Positions 31,757 to 44,619 of a DNA stretch of 64,000 nucleotides are shown one piece after another. The stretch is taken from contig JAWQEG010000365.1 of NCBI GenBank assembly GCA_033782935.1, positions 1,116,001 through 1,180,000 on the forward strand. Reading direction: 5' to 3'. This stretch comes from Petrolisthes cinctipes (Eukaryota > Arthropoda > Malacostraca > Decapoda > Porcellanidae). Each line of letters begins with the position of its first letter. Within the stretch, counting starts at the first letter, position 1. The translations under genes and the position numbers were made by a program. The notes under the pieces are model-generated. The model ran no database searches, was not told the origin of the DNA, and saw only the letters and a program-made list of their open reading frames with translations.

Positions 31757-33460
31757 CCACTACGTCTACCTCCTGCCTCAACCAAAGTGTCACTTTCGGT
31801 CGTCCCGCATGTGTTAGAAATGCGGGAAAAAGGGGTAGTGGAGCGGGCGACGGGAAGGGTCTTTCTTTCTCGTTTATTCACGGTCCCCAAAAAGGACCAG
31901 GGAAAAACGAGATTGGTGATGGACCTGAGCAAGCTAAACAAATTCGTGAAAACATTACATTTCAGGATGGTTTCGGTTGCTCAGGTCCGCACAGTTCTGA
32001 GGAAGGGAGACTGGTTAGCATCCCTGGATCTCAAGGATGCGTACTGGCACGTCCCGATCCACCCCAGGTTTCGCCGTTTTCTGGCCTTCCAGGTGGGGAC
32101 CGAGACGTTCCAGTTTACCAGGCTCCCTTTCGGTCTTTCTCTAGCTCCGCGAGTCTTCACAAAGCTCGTGAGGGTGGTGGCATCCCGTCTGGCAGAGGCG
32201 GGTGTTCCCACCCTCATGTACCTGGACGATTGGTTGCTTCACGCCCCTTCCAAGGAGCAGGTAGCAAACAACGTCCGGGTAGCGAGGGGAGTGCTAGAGG
32301 AAATGGGGTTCCTGTTGAACATCCCCAAGTCCTCTCTCACCCCCACTCGCAAGCTGTGTTGGCTAGGAATAGAGTGGGACTCTCTTTTGGCCACCCTCTC
32401 TCTCGCTCCAGACAACGCCCGCCGGACCCTCCGCCACGTCCGCCAGGCGCATTTTTCCCGTACTTTCTCTCGCCGCCAGTGGGAATCATTGCTCGGGTCC
32501 CTAAATTTCGCGGCCCCTGCAATGCCCCTGGGACGATTGAAACACAGGAGGCAAGTGTCCCCCTCTCTCCACCGCCTCCTTTGCCCCTGGCTACGTCCCG
32601 GTGCCCTGTGTCAGCGGGTCCCCTGGGTGTTCCCTCCCCCGGGGATCACGGTGGCGACAGACGCATCGGACGTAGGCTGGGGATACCAGTCTTGCCTGGG
32701 ACATTAACGTTGCGGGGGATGGAAGGAAGGGGAAAGGCTACTGCACATCAACGCCCGGGAGTTGATGGTAGCGAAGGAATGGCTCAACAGACACCCTCAG
32801 TTTGCCAGGATAGGCGTCCGCTTCGATATGGACAACGTTGCGGCCGTGCAGTGCCTACAGAAACAGGGCACCGCATGGTCGGAAATTCTCCTGTCCCTGT
32901 CAGAACAGATTTTCGCAATAGCGGCCAAGAGGGACATTCACCTCTCGGCCCGCTACGTGCCAGGGCGGGAGAACGATTGGGCGGACGCCCTATCCAGGTT
33001 CAGGGGGACGTCAGTTGAGTGGCAACTGCGTCCACTTGTGTTCGAGTCTCTCTGCCTTCGCTACGGGACACCGGAGGTGGACCTATTCGCCTCCCCATCC
33101 ACGGCCCTACTCCCTCTGTTCCTGACAGAGGCGGGAGGCCCGGACGCCTTCACAGATGACTGGAACAGGTGGGGGCATCTCTACCTCTTCCCACCCCCAG
33201 CCACTTCAGTCCTCCTGAAGGCGATCCTCAAGCTGCGCACGTTCAGGGGGAGGGTTCTCCTCATAGCCCCCCTCTGGCCAGCACAGCCGTGGTTCGGAGA
33301 GTTGTCCCGGTGGTGCCCTCATCCCCTTCAGTTGGGATCGGCGTGCCTCTCCAGCACCCTGTCTGCACCACTCCAAGCGTCACTGAAACTACACGCTTGG
33401 ATTTTCTACGGGGGGTCCTCAGCAAAAGGTTCACTAAGGAGACAGTGGACAAGATGTTGA
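31757..33460 (+). pseudogene. DIRS copy 3 reverse transcriptase - RNase H
   Basis: Reverse transcriptase motifs in order: RLFTVPKKDQGKTRLVMDLS, SLDLKDAYWHVPIHPRFRR (palm Asp), RLPFGLSLAPRVFTK, LMYLDDWLLHAPS (catalytic Asp pair), IPKSSLTPTRKLCWLGIEW. RNase H starts ATDASDVGWGYQSCLGH, meets one in-frame stop at 32705-32707, and resumes in the same frame with RFDMDNVAAVQCLQ and GRENDWADALSRFRG. A short deletion before EAGGPDAF relative to copy 1 keeps frame. Apart from the stop the frame is open to 33460 and overlaps the recombinase gene. Confidence 0.88.
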
Positions 33461-34265
33461 GGGCTCATCGTCAGTCGTCGGTGCGACAATACGAATCGTG
33501 CTGGAAAAGATTCCAGGACTTCTTGCGAAGACACCCCTCCAGGGTCATCTCGGAGGACACAGTCCTGGAATTCCTCACGTGGCTCGCCGATTCCACCAAC
33601 AGGGCCCCGGCGACGGTGCTTGCGCATCACGCAGCCCTGTCTGATCCCCTCCTCCTGGGTTTTAACATTAAGGTTTCGGAGAGGCCTCTCTCTCTCCTGA
33701 GGATGGGGATTCGGGCGGGGACCGCACCTCACCGGGCCCTAACCTTACTTCCTTAACCATCTCCCCCTCTCCTGCTTTTCTAGCTAAGAACGAGCAGGCT
33801 GATGACAGAATTGGCCCTCTCGCAGTACCCTCGTTCCTGAGGGATGGAAATTTCCACCCCCTCTGCCCAGTCCACGCCTTTGTAGCATACGTGGAAGCGA
33901 CGAGAGGGGCTTCTCCGGACCACCTCTTCTACAACTCTAGGTCCGGTAACCCTCTCTTCCCTAGGTCAATCGCTCGCCTTCTCTGCCGAGTGATAGAGAA
34001 CGGGGATCCCGGACACACCTCGAGGGCTCACAGCGTTAGGGGCGTGGCCGCCTCCCTCGCCTTCCTCAGGACTCACTCGGTGGAGAGGGTCAGGGATTTG
34101 TGGGGCTGGGCTTCCACTTCCTCCTTCAGGACGAGGTACCTGTTCCACTCGCTCTCCCCTACCCCCTGTGTGGCTATGGGTACTCCACCTTCTATTCCCC
34201 AGGGTCCCCGCGGGAGACACATGGGGGGGAGGGGCCGCCCGAAGAGAAAAGGTCGGGTGACTTAA
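33390..34265 (+). pseudogene. DIRS copy 3 tyrosine recombinase, active-site box I deleted
   Basis: First frame (open from 33169, specific from about 33390): LDFLRGVLSKRFTKETV, a core-binding domain with SSVRQYESCWKRFQDFLRRH, ending at 33756. The section with the first catalytic Arg (EYRASQL in copy 1) is missing; the sequence jumps to the linker before NEQADDRIGPLAVPSFL. The second frame to 34265 keeps SRAHSVRGVAASLAF (His-x-x-Arg) and TRYLFHSLSPTPC (Tyr). Loss of box I means no recombinase activity. Confidence 0.85.
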
Positions 34266-34828
34266 GTCCCGTCACTATCATCCCATACCTCATCCACATC
34301 TTGTACAGCTTCATGCTCATCCCCATTCTTTACGTGTACATATGGTGAGGGAAAGACAAAAATAAATTACATTGTTACGGAATTCTTGTGTATTCATTTT
34401 CCAAACAATTACTTTACTATGATGAGTGACAGGATATATTATTACACAGGATATCTGGATCCTAGTGTCCTCCTTCATCCCCTCGGGATCACATTACCTG
34501 AGTGAGGGCCATAGCCCTAACTCAGAAGACTTGAATAAAGGGGGGGGGTTGCCATGGTCATCTCCCCCCTCCTCTCCTAGACCCGAACCCTCGAGTCTGC
34601 CTATAAAGACTTTATCTGTAACAATTCTGGTCTATAACAGAATGGTCTATGGGTATATGGTATAAGCTACAACTGCCCCACCACGGCTACTCACCTAGCC
34701 AGTGTCGGGAGGGGCGTTAGCTTCTGCCTCACCGGGCTCAGTTACCTTTCCTGCCCTCCGCTCTCAACCACTCTTAACTAGCACGTGATTGCCTCCACCT
34801 CACCTCCCACCTACCGCATCGCATGCAT
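34266..34828 (+). other. DIRS copy 3 3' region
   Basis: Untranslated part with a G8-run (about 34540) and one copy of the CTCGAGTCTGCCTATAAAGA unit that is duplicated in copy 2. Another short T/A-rich part follows the recombinase stop. Confidence 0.6.
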
Positions 34829-34930
34829 AGCAATCCAGCTGTGCTGGTTTCACTATACCAATAATATTGCATTTGTCGCGGCTTCTAGCCGCTTAAATTG
34901 TATTTATTGGTTGTGAAACCAGCACAGCTT
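34829..34930 (+). repeat. DIRS copy 3 internal complementary region
   Basis: Same two-block junction as in copies 1 and 2 (TATACCAATAATATTGCATT here). Confidence 0.85.
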
Positions 34931-34983
34931 TTACTGTCCCACCCACCTCCCGATGCGGCAGGCATTCACTTCTTTCTCATTGG

Positions 34984-35240
34984 AGTGAGCGAGCGGTATT
35001 CAGCGGAGGAGGAGCTTAATACCTCACCGCGCCACCACCAGGTGGCTCCACTATCAGTACAACGCCAGATTTGAATTTTATTTACTTCTGATGAACGTCA
35101 TGGAATTGACCCTTCCAACCCAGATTATGCCTATACGGGGCCTGGGCTTGTGAAGGGGCGTATTCTATAGCAATCCAGCTGTGCTGGTTTCACAACCAAT
35201 AAATACAATTTAAGCGGCTAGAAGCCGCGACAAATGCACT
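34984..35240 (+). repeat. DIRS copy 3 right terminal repeat
   Basis: Matches 17031-17284 of copy 2 nearly throughout and ends GCGACAAATGCACT, followed by AAT as in copies 1 and 2. The partner left repeat is absent. Confidence 0.85.
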
Positions 35241-37290
35241 AATCTTAACCAAGGTATGATTATGAAATCAGTTTCAACGTTAAGCCAGAACATGCCTGCC
35301 TTCTGCACAGTCTACACCATGGCCCAACATCATGATTGATTGATTGATTAATTGATTGATAGATGCCACTAGGCATCTGGCGGCGCAACAGCTAGGGTCA
35401 TATACCGCCCAACATAATATTTAATTCTAAGGATTATAAAATATGGTCATTCACATCATTAATAAAATATATACACACATTAAACAGGCTTCGTTACCAA
35501 AAAGGGAGAAGCAGCATGATTAAAAGGACATATCAACTAAAACTCACATTTTTACTAAAATAAGCTGATTAACTTAATAAAATTCACAATTTGTGGAGGA
35601 TGTCAGACTCCTTCACAAAGGAAAGGGTGCTCCCTCCCACTCTACAAGCCTCCTCCCCAAGCACCTGGGAAAGACTGTAAGAACCGCCCAACACCCAGTC
35701 CTCGGAGAGGTGCCTACGACGAAGGTCCCCAAGGCTGGGACACTCCATAAGAAGATGCCGCACTGTCAAAGAGACCAGACAATCATCGCAGTAGGGAGGG
35801 GGTGCCCTCTCCATTAAAAAAAAACATGAGTCAATAGTACGTGGCCAATGTGGAGACAGGCAAGAGCCGTCTCCCACCGGCGGGACAGGCCGCTGTAGCC
35901 CCACAAACTCAGGCGCTGGAGGATGCCGTGGAGCTTGTTAGCCCCGACAGCGTCCCATCTGTCCTGCCAGCAGGAACGAACGGCAGCATCTATGCAGGGT
36001 TGAAGGTCTACTGCAGCCCAACATCATGAAGCAAGCAGGGCTTTCTGATGCAGAAATATCTCGCCAAGTTTGGAGTTATTTAAATAAACAGTGAAGAATT
36101 GGTGGCGAAGGTGGGAAAAAAAGGTAACTTGGAAAATCGTCCGGGGCCAGGAGGTCCAAAAAAAAATACAGCAGATGTTGACCGACGTATCTTGTAGGAA
36201 GCAGCAATTCATCCCATTACAAATGCATTGGCTATCAGAGATGACCTTCAACTCCAATTATCAAGCGATACGGTGCACCGACGAATCAAGGAAGCTTGTG
36301 TGCATCATCGAATTTCTGCCGGGAAGGAAAAGCTGACAGAGAGACACCGGCTTAACCGACTTTGGTTCGCAGACACGTATGTGAATGAGAACCTCGATTA
36401 CTGGGGAAGGGTTATCTTGTCAGAGGAAAATACATTCTTTTCTACCACACATGGACAACTCCACTGTTACCTAAAAAACGCCAGTCGCTACTACAGAGAA
36501 AATACTTTCGAGGTTGCATGAAGCGGACATATTACATGCAACGTCTGGGGATGGGTCGATTTACACGGTGTTGGTGAAATAGCAGAGATAAGTGGCAGGT
36601 TTACTTGCAACACCTATTTGCAAATGTTGGAAAAAGTGATGGTCCCTACTGTGCGAGCTATGGTACTACCCTTTTCCGAAAAGATTCTGTTTATGTAGGT
36701 GTGTAAAAAGTTATATTTGGTTCTGAAAATCAGAATGAAAAATAATCACGATTCATTGTGTAAAGTAATCATATCGTATGAAAGCAACCATTGCACTGTG
36801 TATATTTTCAAGAACCATTTCTTCCCATACAAGAGTGTGCATCCCTAGACATGTCTGTTGACTGCCTGATTGTGTAAGGGAAGCAGTTCCTCATCTCCCA
36901 CTTTGCATGAGGAATTATAACACCCCATGAATTCCTTATTTCATAACATGAGTTTTGTGTAAGATATATGATTCTAAATTTGTATGTGTTGTTGTTATAT
37001 TCAGGATAACTGTTCTTTTCAACTTCAAGGATTATACGCCGCTGGTTTGCAGAGCAAAGGGACATAGATTTAGAGTGTCCCATCAAAAGCTGCGACCTTA
37101 AACCTATAGAGAACTGTTGGGGTAGCATAGGTCAGTCTTGGGTGCCGGGCCAAGAAAGGATTCGTCTGCAGATTCTCCAGCACAATACGGACGGGTGGGA
37201 ACTGTTTCGGGGGCATCCATACATTGTTTACAATGCATCTGTTCCTCAGAGGCTTCAAATAGTGATCGTTAACCAAGGTGGATAGACTGG
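35241..37290 (+). pseudogene. Tc1-like transposase relic
   Basis: Plus strand, interrupted. DNA-binding helix blocks (SDAEISRQVW, NWWRRWEKK) lie at 36040-36110. The catalytic part follows at 36215-36700: RDDLQLQLSSDTVHRRIKEA, WGRVILSEENTFFST (the first catalytic Asp of the usual SDE motif is Glu here), and HITCNVWGWVDLHGVGEIAE. After about 330 unrelated bases (36697-37025) it resumes with RIIRRWFAEQRDIDLECP and DLKPIENCWG, the third acidic region. The second Asp region is lost. It once moved by cut-and-paste at TA. It is inactive. Confidence 0.8.
35336..36015 (-). mobile_element. 5'-truncated non-LTR copy inserted in the Tc1 relic
   Basis: The minus strand encodes only the C-terminal tail of ORF2: LLTHVFFLMERAPPPYCDDC and SLTVRHLLMECPSLGDLRRR, a CxxC...HxxxxC zinc-binding end found after RNase H or RT in several non-LTR groups, then a stop near 35584. 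It ends in an (ATCA)n-like tail at 35336-35365. It is flanked by the 14-bp duplication GCCCAACATCATGA at 35322-35335 and 36016-36029. Confidence 0.8.
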
Positions 37291-37658
37291 TTATTATTGT
37301 ACCTATTGAGAAAGTGTGTAAAGTTTCAGTCTTACGGAAGCAAAATGACTGAGCTGGGATACTGGCATCTCGTTTGTAGCAGGGTTGCTCAAACAGTTCT
37401 CAGTCATAATCCACCACACCATCACAGCATTATTTAAAGTGCTGTAGGCTAGTTAAAATCCATGTTTAATATCCTGCCTCATAAGATAATCATGCTCAAT
37501 TATTTTGCTGCCTCAACAATATTGTTACAATGTTATACTACTTGGTTTGGTAATTACGGTTTCAATAATACCATAGCTATTCCTCGGTATTTTTTCCATA
37601 AAGTGGAGTAGTTGTTGTACTCACTAAAGACATGATGGAACCGGTAAATATGATATAT
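37291..37658. other. AT-rich interval, nothing recognised
   Basis: No coding or repeat recognised before the fold-back (TA)n locus. Confidence 0.4.
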
Positions 37659-39244
<1,586 letters not shown>

Positions 39245-39760
39245 CCGAAAGGTATCCAAACAGGGAACCATCTTTGGGACTTGGGGCGGAGTCGGACTGA
39301 CACCTGGCCTCCACTGAGGGTTTGCTGGTGCTGGTGCTGGGGGTGACCCTCTCCCCGATGGTACAGAATGGGCTACTATTGGTGAGGTTGGTGGGCTTTG
39401 GATGGCGGGCAGGAACCATGGGCCTCCTCGGTGGTGGAGCCCTGTGGTGAGATGGACATGGTCAGGCTGGCTGGGGCGCCTAACGTTAATCACAGGCGGC
39501 TGCGCCACCAGCACCATGTCAGTGGCCTGTAGTCTACAGTAAACAGGAACACTGACAGGGGTTCCGCCCTGATCACGCCTCGGTGGGCAGGACCCGATCG
39601 GTCCCTAGCCGCTGCCGACCTGATTGCCAACCTGGCCTCGGCGAAGGTCCTGGTTGCAGACTGGATACTAGAAGCTGTCATATTGGGCAGGCCCTTCGCA
39701 ACTGTAGCACAGCCCTTCAGCACGTTTCTGTTAAGTAGAGGAAAAAACGGTAAAGAGCAT
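39245..39760 (-). pseudogene. gag fragment of a second DIRS-like family
   Basis: Minus strand. After a CTCTACTTAACAG acceptor (about 39730) the frame gives VLKGCATVAKGLPNMTASS and RTFAEARLAIRSAAARDRSG, then HRGVIRAEPLS. This follows the same pattern as gag exon 2 of the main DIRS family (FAEARLAARQAA, QRGVVRAAPLS) with substantial divergence. A Pro-rich tail (RRPSQPDHV) follows in another frame. It is cut by the fold-back (TA)n locus. Confidence 0.6.
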
Positions 39761-40259
39761 GAAACCCATGGGCATGGGCGGTGGACATAAGAGAGAGAAC
39801 GAAAGGGTTCCTATTTTCGCTGAGCCCCAGAAAAGGCGTCTAAGCTTGTCGCCAGATGGTAGTGAAATATGGCCAAGGAAAAAGAGATCTATAAATAATA
39901 AGCTACATTAATGAGAGGAAAAGTGAGTAAGAGAAGCGGAGAGACAAGAAGGAACAGAGAAGAAAAATATCTTGAGCTAAATATGTTTATTGGGGTCTGA
40001 CATGGGGTCTGACATAACTCTACCCTCACATTCTATCCAAACCAGATAGATAAATAATATGATATACTGTACAAAAAATATCTTGTCCCAACGCACTCGG
40101 GATTGTTGTTATAACTATAGTTTCTAGGAAGGTTTAGTTCATGGTCTCTTCTTTACATAATATCTACGACCATTTGCTGACATTGGTATTAGTGTAGCTG
40201 TGTGTGTGTGGGAGTAAAACGATTCACCGTGGGCACAAAAAAATATCAGGAGTCCTATT
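39761..40259. other. Interval, nothing recognised
   Basis: Possibly the intron or leader of the DIRS-like fragment on the minus strand. No specific support. Confidence 0.3.
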
Positions 40260-41250
40260 TAGCTCTTTTAATTACTCTCCCTGCCTCAGCCTTCGCCTGT
40301 TTGTATGCCATAAAGTTATTCTGAGTGGGCTGTTTGTCAAAAAACCTGTATCTCCTACTGCGTTTCCTTAATGCCTCTCGGCAATCCGTTGACCACCAAT
40401 GTGATTCATGATTATTTTGAATTATAAAGGTTTTGGGAATAGTAGCCTCAGCTGATTGTTTAATGTTTTGTGTTAAATTTTGTACTTTATCATCTATGGT
40501 TTACCCAGACACATCTACAGTAGGTCACACGATTTTTCCGAAAAACCTCCAATCTGCTCTCTTAAAATTAGACTTTTGTATCAAAGGGGCTGAAACAGTA
40601 TGTTGTGAATGAGAGTGACAGATCAGAATGTGGTCACTTCCAATGGAATCGTTGTACGGATTCCAGGAAAAATCCTGATGTATATCGGGGGTGGCCAGAT
40701 ACAAATCAATGTCCGAAAAATTACGAGAACGGTCGTCTATCTTGATGGCTCTACCAGCGTTCAGAAGGCAAAGGTTAGAATGTATTATTATGTCAGCCAT
40801 CTACCATCCACGAACATCAGTTTTCAACCTTCCCCACTGAAAGTGATGGGCATTAAAATCCCCTAGTACCAATTTTTTACCGTGAAGTTGATGAATAAGT
40901 TATATAATGAATCACTGTCAATGGGGCCATGTGGGGGACAGTGTAGAGAGAAGATGGATATGTAAGGTGTTGCGTAATTTTACTCTGCAAGCAACGGCTT
41001 CCAGAGTAGTGTTTAGTGTTACTTGTGTCTGTGGGTGTTATTTGTGTGTGGATATTGCTACTCCGTGTCTATCGTTTCTCCTGTATGCGTTGTAGTGTTT
41101 AAACTGTGGAGGGTCAGAGTGATTCTCCAACCCTGTCTCCTATAAGCAGACAACATCTGGCCTGTGTGTGTGTAACAAACAGTATTGCTATGTTGTGCAA
41201 TTTATTCTCAAGACTTCTACAATTTCACTCTAGTACAGTGAACATGGCGG
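40260..41250 (-). pseudogene. Jockey-like non-LTR EEP endonuclease and linker relic
   Basis: Minus strand. From about 41245 downward: NCRSLENKLHNIAILFVTHT (endonuclease start), LEAVACRVKLRNTL, then KLVLGDFNAHHFQWG (Asp and Asn pair) and DSIGSDHILICHS (Asp and His pair). The linker toward RT is HESHWWSTDCREALRKRSRR, ending near 40260 before any RT. Two or more frameshifts. The gag of the same element lies at 41860-42480. Confidence 0.75.
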
Positions 41251-41253
41251 TGT

Positions 41254-41573
41254 GGAAATAAGTATTTCCACTATTCCTCAGGGTGTTCAAACTCACAGGT
41301 TACACAGTACAAGGTTTATTGGAGAACAAGTTGTAGCACAGGGATGTAGATCACGTGGTAGGAATCAAAGAGGCAGGCGACCTGTAGTCTTTGCTTGGTG
41401 TCGCTTGTAGAGGTGATGTGTTGTAGAGATGTTGAATTTGGAGTGTTGTATGCTGTGAGTCGACAGAAGGGGTCACCTATTGTGGAAATAAGTAGTTCCA
41501 CTATTCCTCAGGGTGTTCAAACTCACAGGTTACACAGTAAAAGGTTTATTGGAGAACAAGTTGTAGCACAGGG
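41254..41573. repeat. Direct repeat of about 93 bp, copies 226 bp apart
   Basis: TGTGGAAATAAGTATTTCCA at 41254 and its counterpart at 41480 start two copies that match through AACAAGTTGTAGCACAGGGA, with three or four mismatches. The start is itself palindromic (GGAAATA/TATTTCC). They lie between gag and endonuclease of the Jockey-like relic, so they are probably an insertion. Confidence 0.7.
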
Positions 41574-41859
41574 AGGTAGTACAAGATAATATAGTGTTCC
41601 AGAACCAGGCCAGACGTAGTAGAGTGTATACACGTGGTAGCGGGGAAGACTACACATGGGTCTCTTGTACCAGGCTTCTGTGGGACTTGTCCCGGTGCTT
41701 GCGTCCGGAGACATCTATTTCTCCCTCATCAATTGTGAGTCATCCAGACTCCACCGAAGAAGACCTATCCCTTCTTTCCCTCGCTGGAGCGGGAGTAGGG
41801 AGTGTATGAGTAAGTGACTTGTGGGACTTAAGGATGGTGTAATACAGCCTGAAAATAGG

Positions 41860-42480
41860 AGCTGATAGATGGGGTAATACTTTTAGAGGTGTTAATGACA
41901 GTCGATTTAGACTTAGTTGGAACGGCCTGTTCGCTGGGCTCAGACTCAGACTCAGTCCGAGTAGTGCACATCACAGGTCGGGTTATAAGTTATCACCGCC
42001 GATGCATAAGAGACATTGGGTGAGGGTGTCGCTTGTGATCCCATCGACACCTTCCTCGCATCATAATAGGAGAAACCTTGTACTGCCTTCACCGAGCACA
42101 CCTCCTCCAGCTTCCACTTGGGACAATCCCTTGAGGAAATGGGGTGAGCACCTTTACAGTGAAAGCAACTGATATCTTCTGACGTGCACTGTTCCTTGAT
42201 ATATACAGGCGTTGCCCACCTGCCGCACACTGGTGAAGAAGCCTTACGAGTTCTAGTACCATGTCCATAGATTTAACAGTTCTAGCATCGAAGACGGTTG
42301 AGAATAAAAAATCTTACTTTAACAATTTCATAACCGATTTTGACAGTTTCAGGAAGTGAAACTTTGCCAAAAGTCAAGATAACTGTAGCATTCTTCTTCC
42401 TTGTATTGTCATGGTTAAAAATAATCATCCATATAGTGGTAACTCACATACGAGTTACACAGCTTCCCTCTGTTCCTTAG
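41860..42480 (-). pseudogene. Jockey-like ORF1 (gag) relic
   Basis: Minus strand. SLPETVKIGYEIVKVRFFI and LRC-NC-IYGHGTRTRK, then SCFHCKGAHPISSRDCPKW, are zinc knuckles in the same order and spacing as in the intact ORF1 at 60586-61881 (QIPETVKIGYEIVHVRPYI). The first knuckle lost cysteines. It ends with YASAVI and an acidic tail. Confidence 0.75.
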
Positions 42481-42855
42481 CTGATAAACTTTCCAAAAAA
42501 TAGGTTAAGTACCATCTGTTAAGATACTACAAGCAGCTACTCACTACTTAAAAAAATAATATCGTATATGAACATGAAAACATTATATTGACTGTAATTT
42601 CCTCTAAACGTGTTATAAATCTAGCATCAATTATGTCCTGTGTCCTCATTTCCTCGATTATCTCCCTCTCTACCATCACCATTAAACCCCGACAGGTGAC
42701 TATACCCATACAGGAATTCATGGCTTGTGGAATATTGGCTTCAAGTTCGTAATCGTGGAAACGCCGACATTCAAATTTTTGCTACAAAATAAACAGCGCA
42801 GAGCTCGCAGTTATCTTCAACAAAACCTGTATTAAAGAGGGTTTCCTTCCCAAAT
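42481..42855. other. AT-rich interval, nothing recognised
   Basis: No coding or RNA feature recognised on either strand. Confidence 0.4.
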
Positions 42856-43990
42856 ATTATTATTATTATTATTACAACTAATCTTATACACTAATTGTTT
42901 TTTTTTTTTTGTAACTTTATACAAATAATAATATCAACATTGCTTAATTCTACGTCCAAGCTAATAAACTAACCTATGTATTTCTTCAACCGATTGCTAA
43001 CTAAACAAATAGGCTACCTATTAAATCCAATTGCTAGACTTAGATAGACAAATCGATGAACCTATCTTAGTCAATAGCTAAACCTAGCCACCATATCATT
43101 CAATATAATTATACAACTCATACAAAATTTATAGATAAAAAAATATGTAAAAAATTATAACAATAGAAATGAAATGTCACATCACTCTGATCAGTTCGGT
43201 CTCCCTCAAGAAAGCCATCAATTTATCAGTCATGCCACCATCCCCATCACCTAAGAGAGCTGAGAGTGTGAAGGGGACTTTTACTGCATCGCAGTAACTT
43301 ATGAGGGAATGGCGATCCCCCACAAATAGCCGACAATGATAGATAACACCGCATTGCAGGTGTCCAAATGAGGTGGAAAATGTATGTCTATATATGGATC
43401 TAGATGGGTCATCCTTGTGAATTGGTTTTTAATCGGGCTTGGATTCGTTCTTCTAAACGATTGGGCCGGTTGGCAGTGGCCCAATCAACTAGTTCAGTTT
43501 AGTCCACTGATTTTGCCACAGAAGATTAATTGATTTCTTTCCGAGGGATAGACACGACTGTAGATCACGAGGGACGTCCTAAGTCCCCCCCCCCGTTCTC
43601 TACCGCCGATTTCGTAAGTAAGTCTGCCCGTTCATTGCCATAAATACGACAATGCCCGGATCCGAGTGAAGGACTTGTTGCATAAATGCAACTTATTAAT
43701 GATGCGAACCTGGACATCATTAGGAATAGTTTGACTTGATTTAATTGCCTCAAGGGCTGACTTTGAGTCTGAGTAAATTACAATTGAGTCGTAACGAAAG
43801 GTTATTGCATAGTCTATGGCTTTGTCTATTGCAAAAAGTTCTGCTGAAAATAGAGATGTATGTGTCGGCAATCTATACCTAAGGCAGAGAGAAACACGGA
43901 AACGATTGAATGCAGCTGTATTCTGAATATAATACGAGTAACTGATGGATTCTGATTGAGTAATTAGTAATGGTAGCAGACGAGATAATA
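42856..43990 (-). mobile_element. 5'-truncated I-like non-LTR copy (RNase H end, (TAA)n tail)
   Basis: The minus strand has RNase H: FSAELFAIDKAIDYAITF (Glu), IVIYSDSKSALEAIKS (Asp), then GHCRIYGNERADLLTKSAVE (last Asp) after a frameshift. A C-terminal tail runs to GGMTDKLMAFLRETELI near 43190. A 3' untranslated part and a run of TAA repeats at about 42857-42876 follow. TAA tails after an RNase H-bearing ORF2 are characteristic of I-group elements. Confidence 0.65.
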
Positions 43991-44619
43991 TTGTGTTGCG
44001 ATAACCTGGTTAATAAAACTATTTATCTTCACCACAGTACTATAATATCAGTGATAATTTTATCTGCAGTATGCACTGATTTCGACGTAAAATCAGGTAT
44101 TTTGAACGACCTTATCACCTATAATCGTCATATACAAATTTTTCTAATCGTCATATGCAAATTCATAGTCCATGGGCTACGAAGATCATCCCTCCCCCCT
44201 CCCCCTTCTTTATACCTGCCACTAATTTTTGCAGTTACTCTGATGCCTAAACATCTAGAAATTATTTGTTAGTCAAGTGATTTCTGGTTGTTAGAACCCG
44301 TAAACCGAAGTTAAAAAATGGCTACTGGCGGTCGGGGGGAAGACTGAATGCAACGCCATTTATCAACTCGCAAGACTAAAAACATGAGTTACATATGTAT
44401 TCCAACTATTTATTAGGTGATCGGAATTGTAATTGTTGGGATTCGATGTCATTTAACAATTTGGTAATTACAATTTGAAGAGGAACCTGCAATGATATAG
44501 ATTTCCAAAGCATCATCATTATTAGTTCGTTCTCAAGTGGTGTTTACCTATATATTCTTTCTTGCTATGCTACAAAATATTCCAACTGACATCTACTGAT
44601 ACTTTTTCTGTTTCAGATT
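43991..44619. other. AT-rich interval, nothing recognised
   Basis: No convincing coding, RNA or repeat on either strand. Confidence 0.4.

Larger units (their letters stand above)
29641..35240 (+). mobile_element. DIRS-like retrotransposon, copy 3 (most complete, left end lost)
   Basis: Plus-strand copy with gag in three exons, pol (RT-RNase H), tyrosine recombinase, 3' region, internal complementary region (34829-34930) and right terminal repeat (34984-35240). The left repeat and leader are absent; sequence starts beside the palindrome-rich element at 29640. Defects: an in-frame stop in gag (30315), an in-frame stop in RNase H (32705) and a deletion removing the first recombinase active-site box. 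It is the best template for the family's gene structure. Confidence 0.9.
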
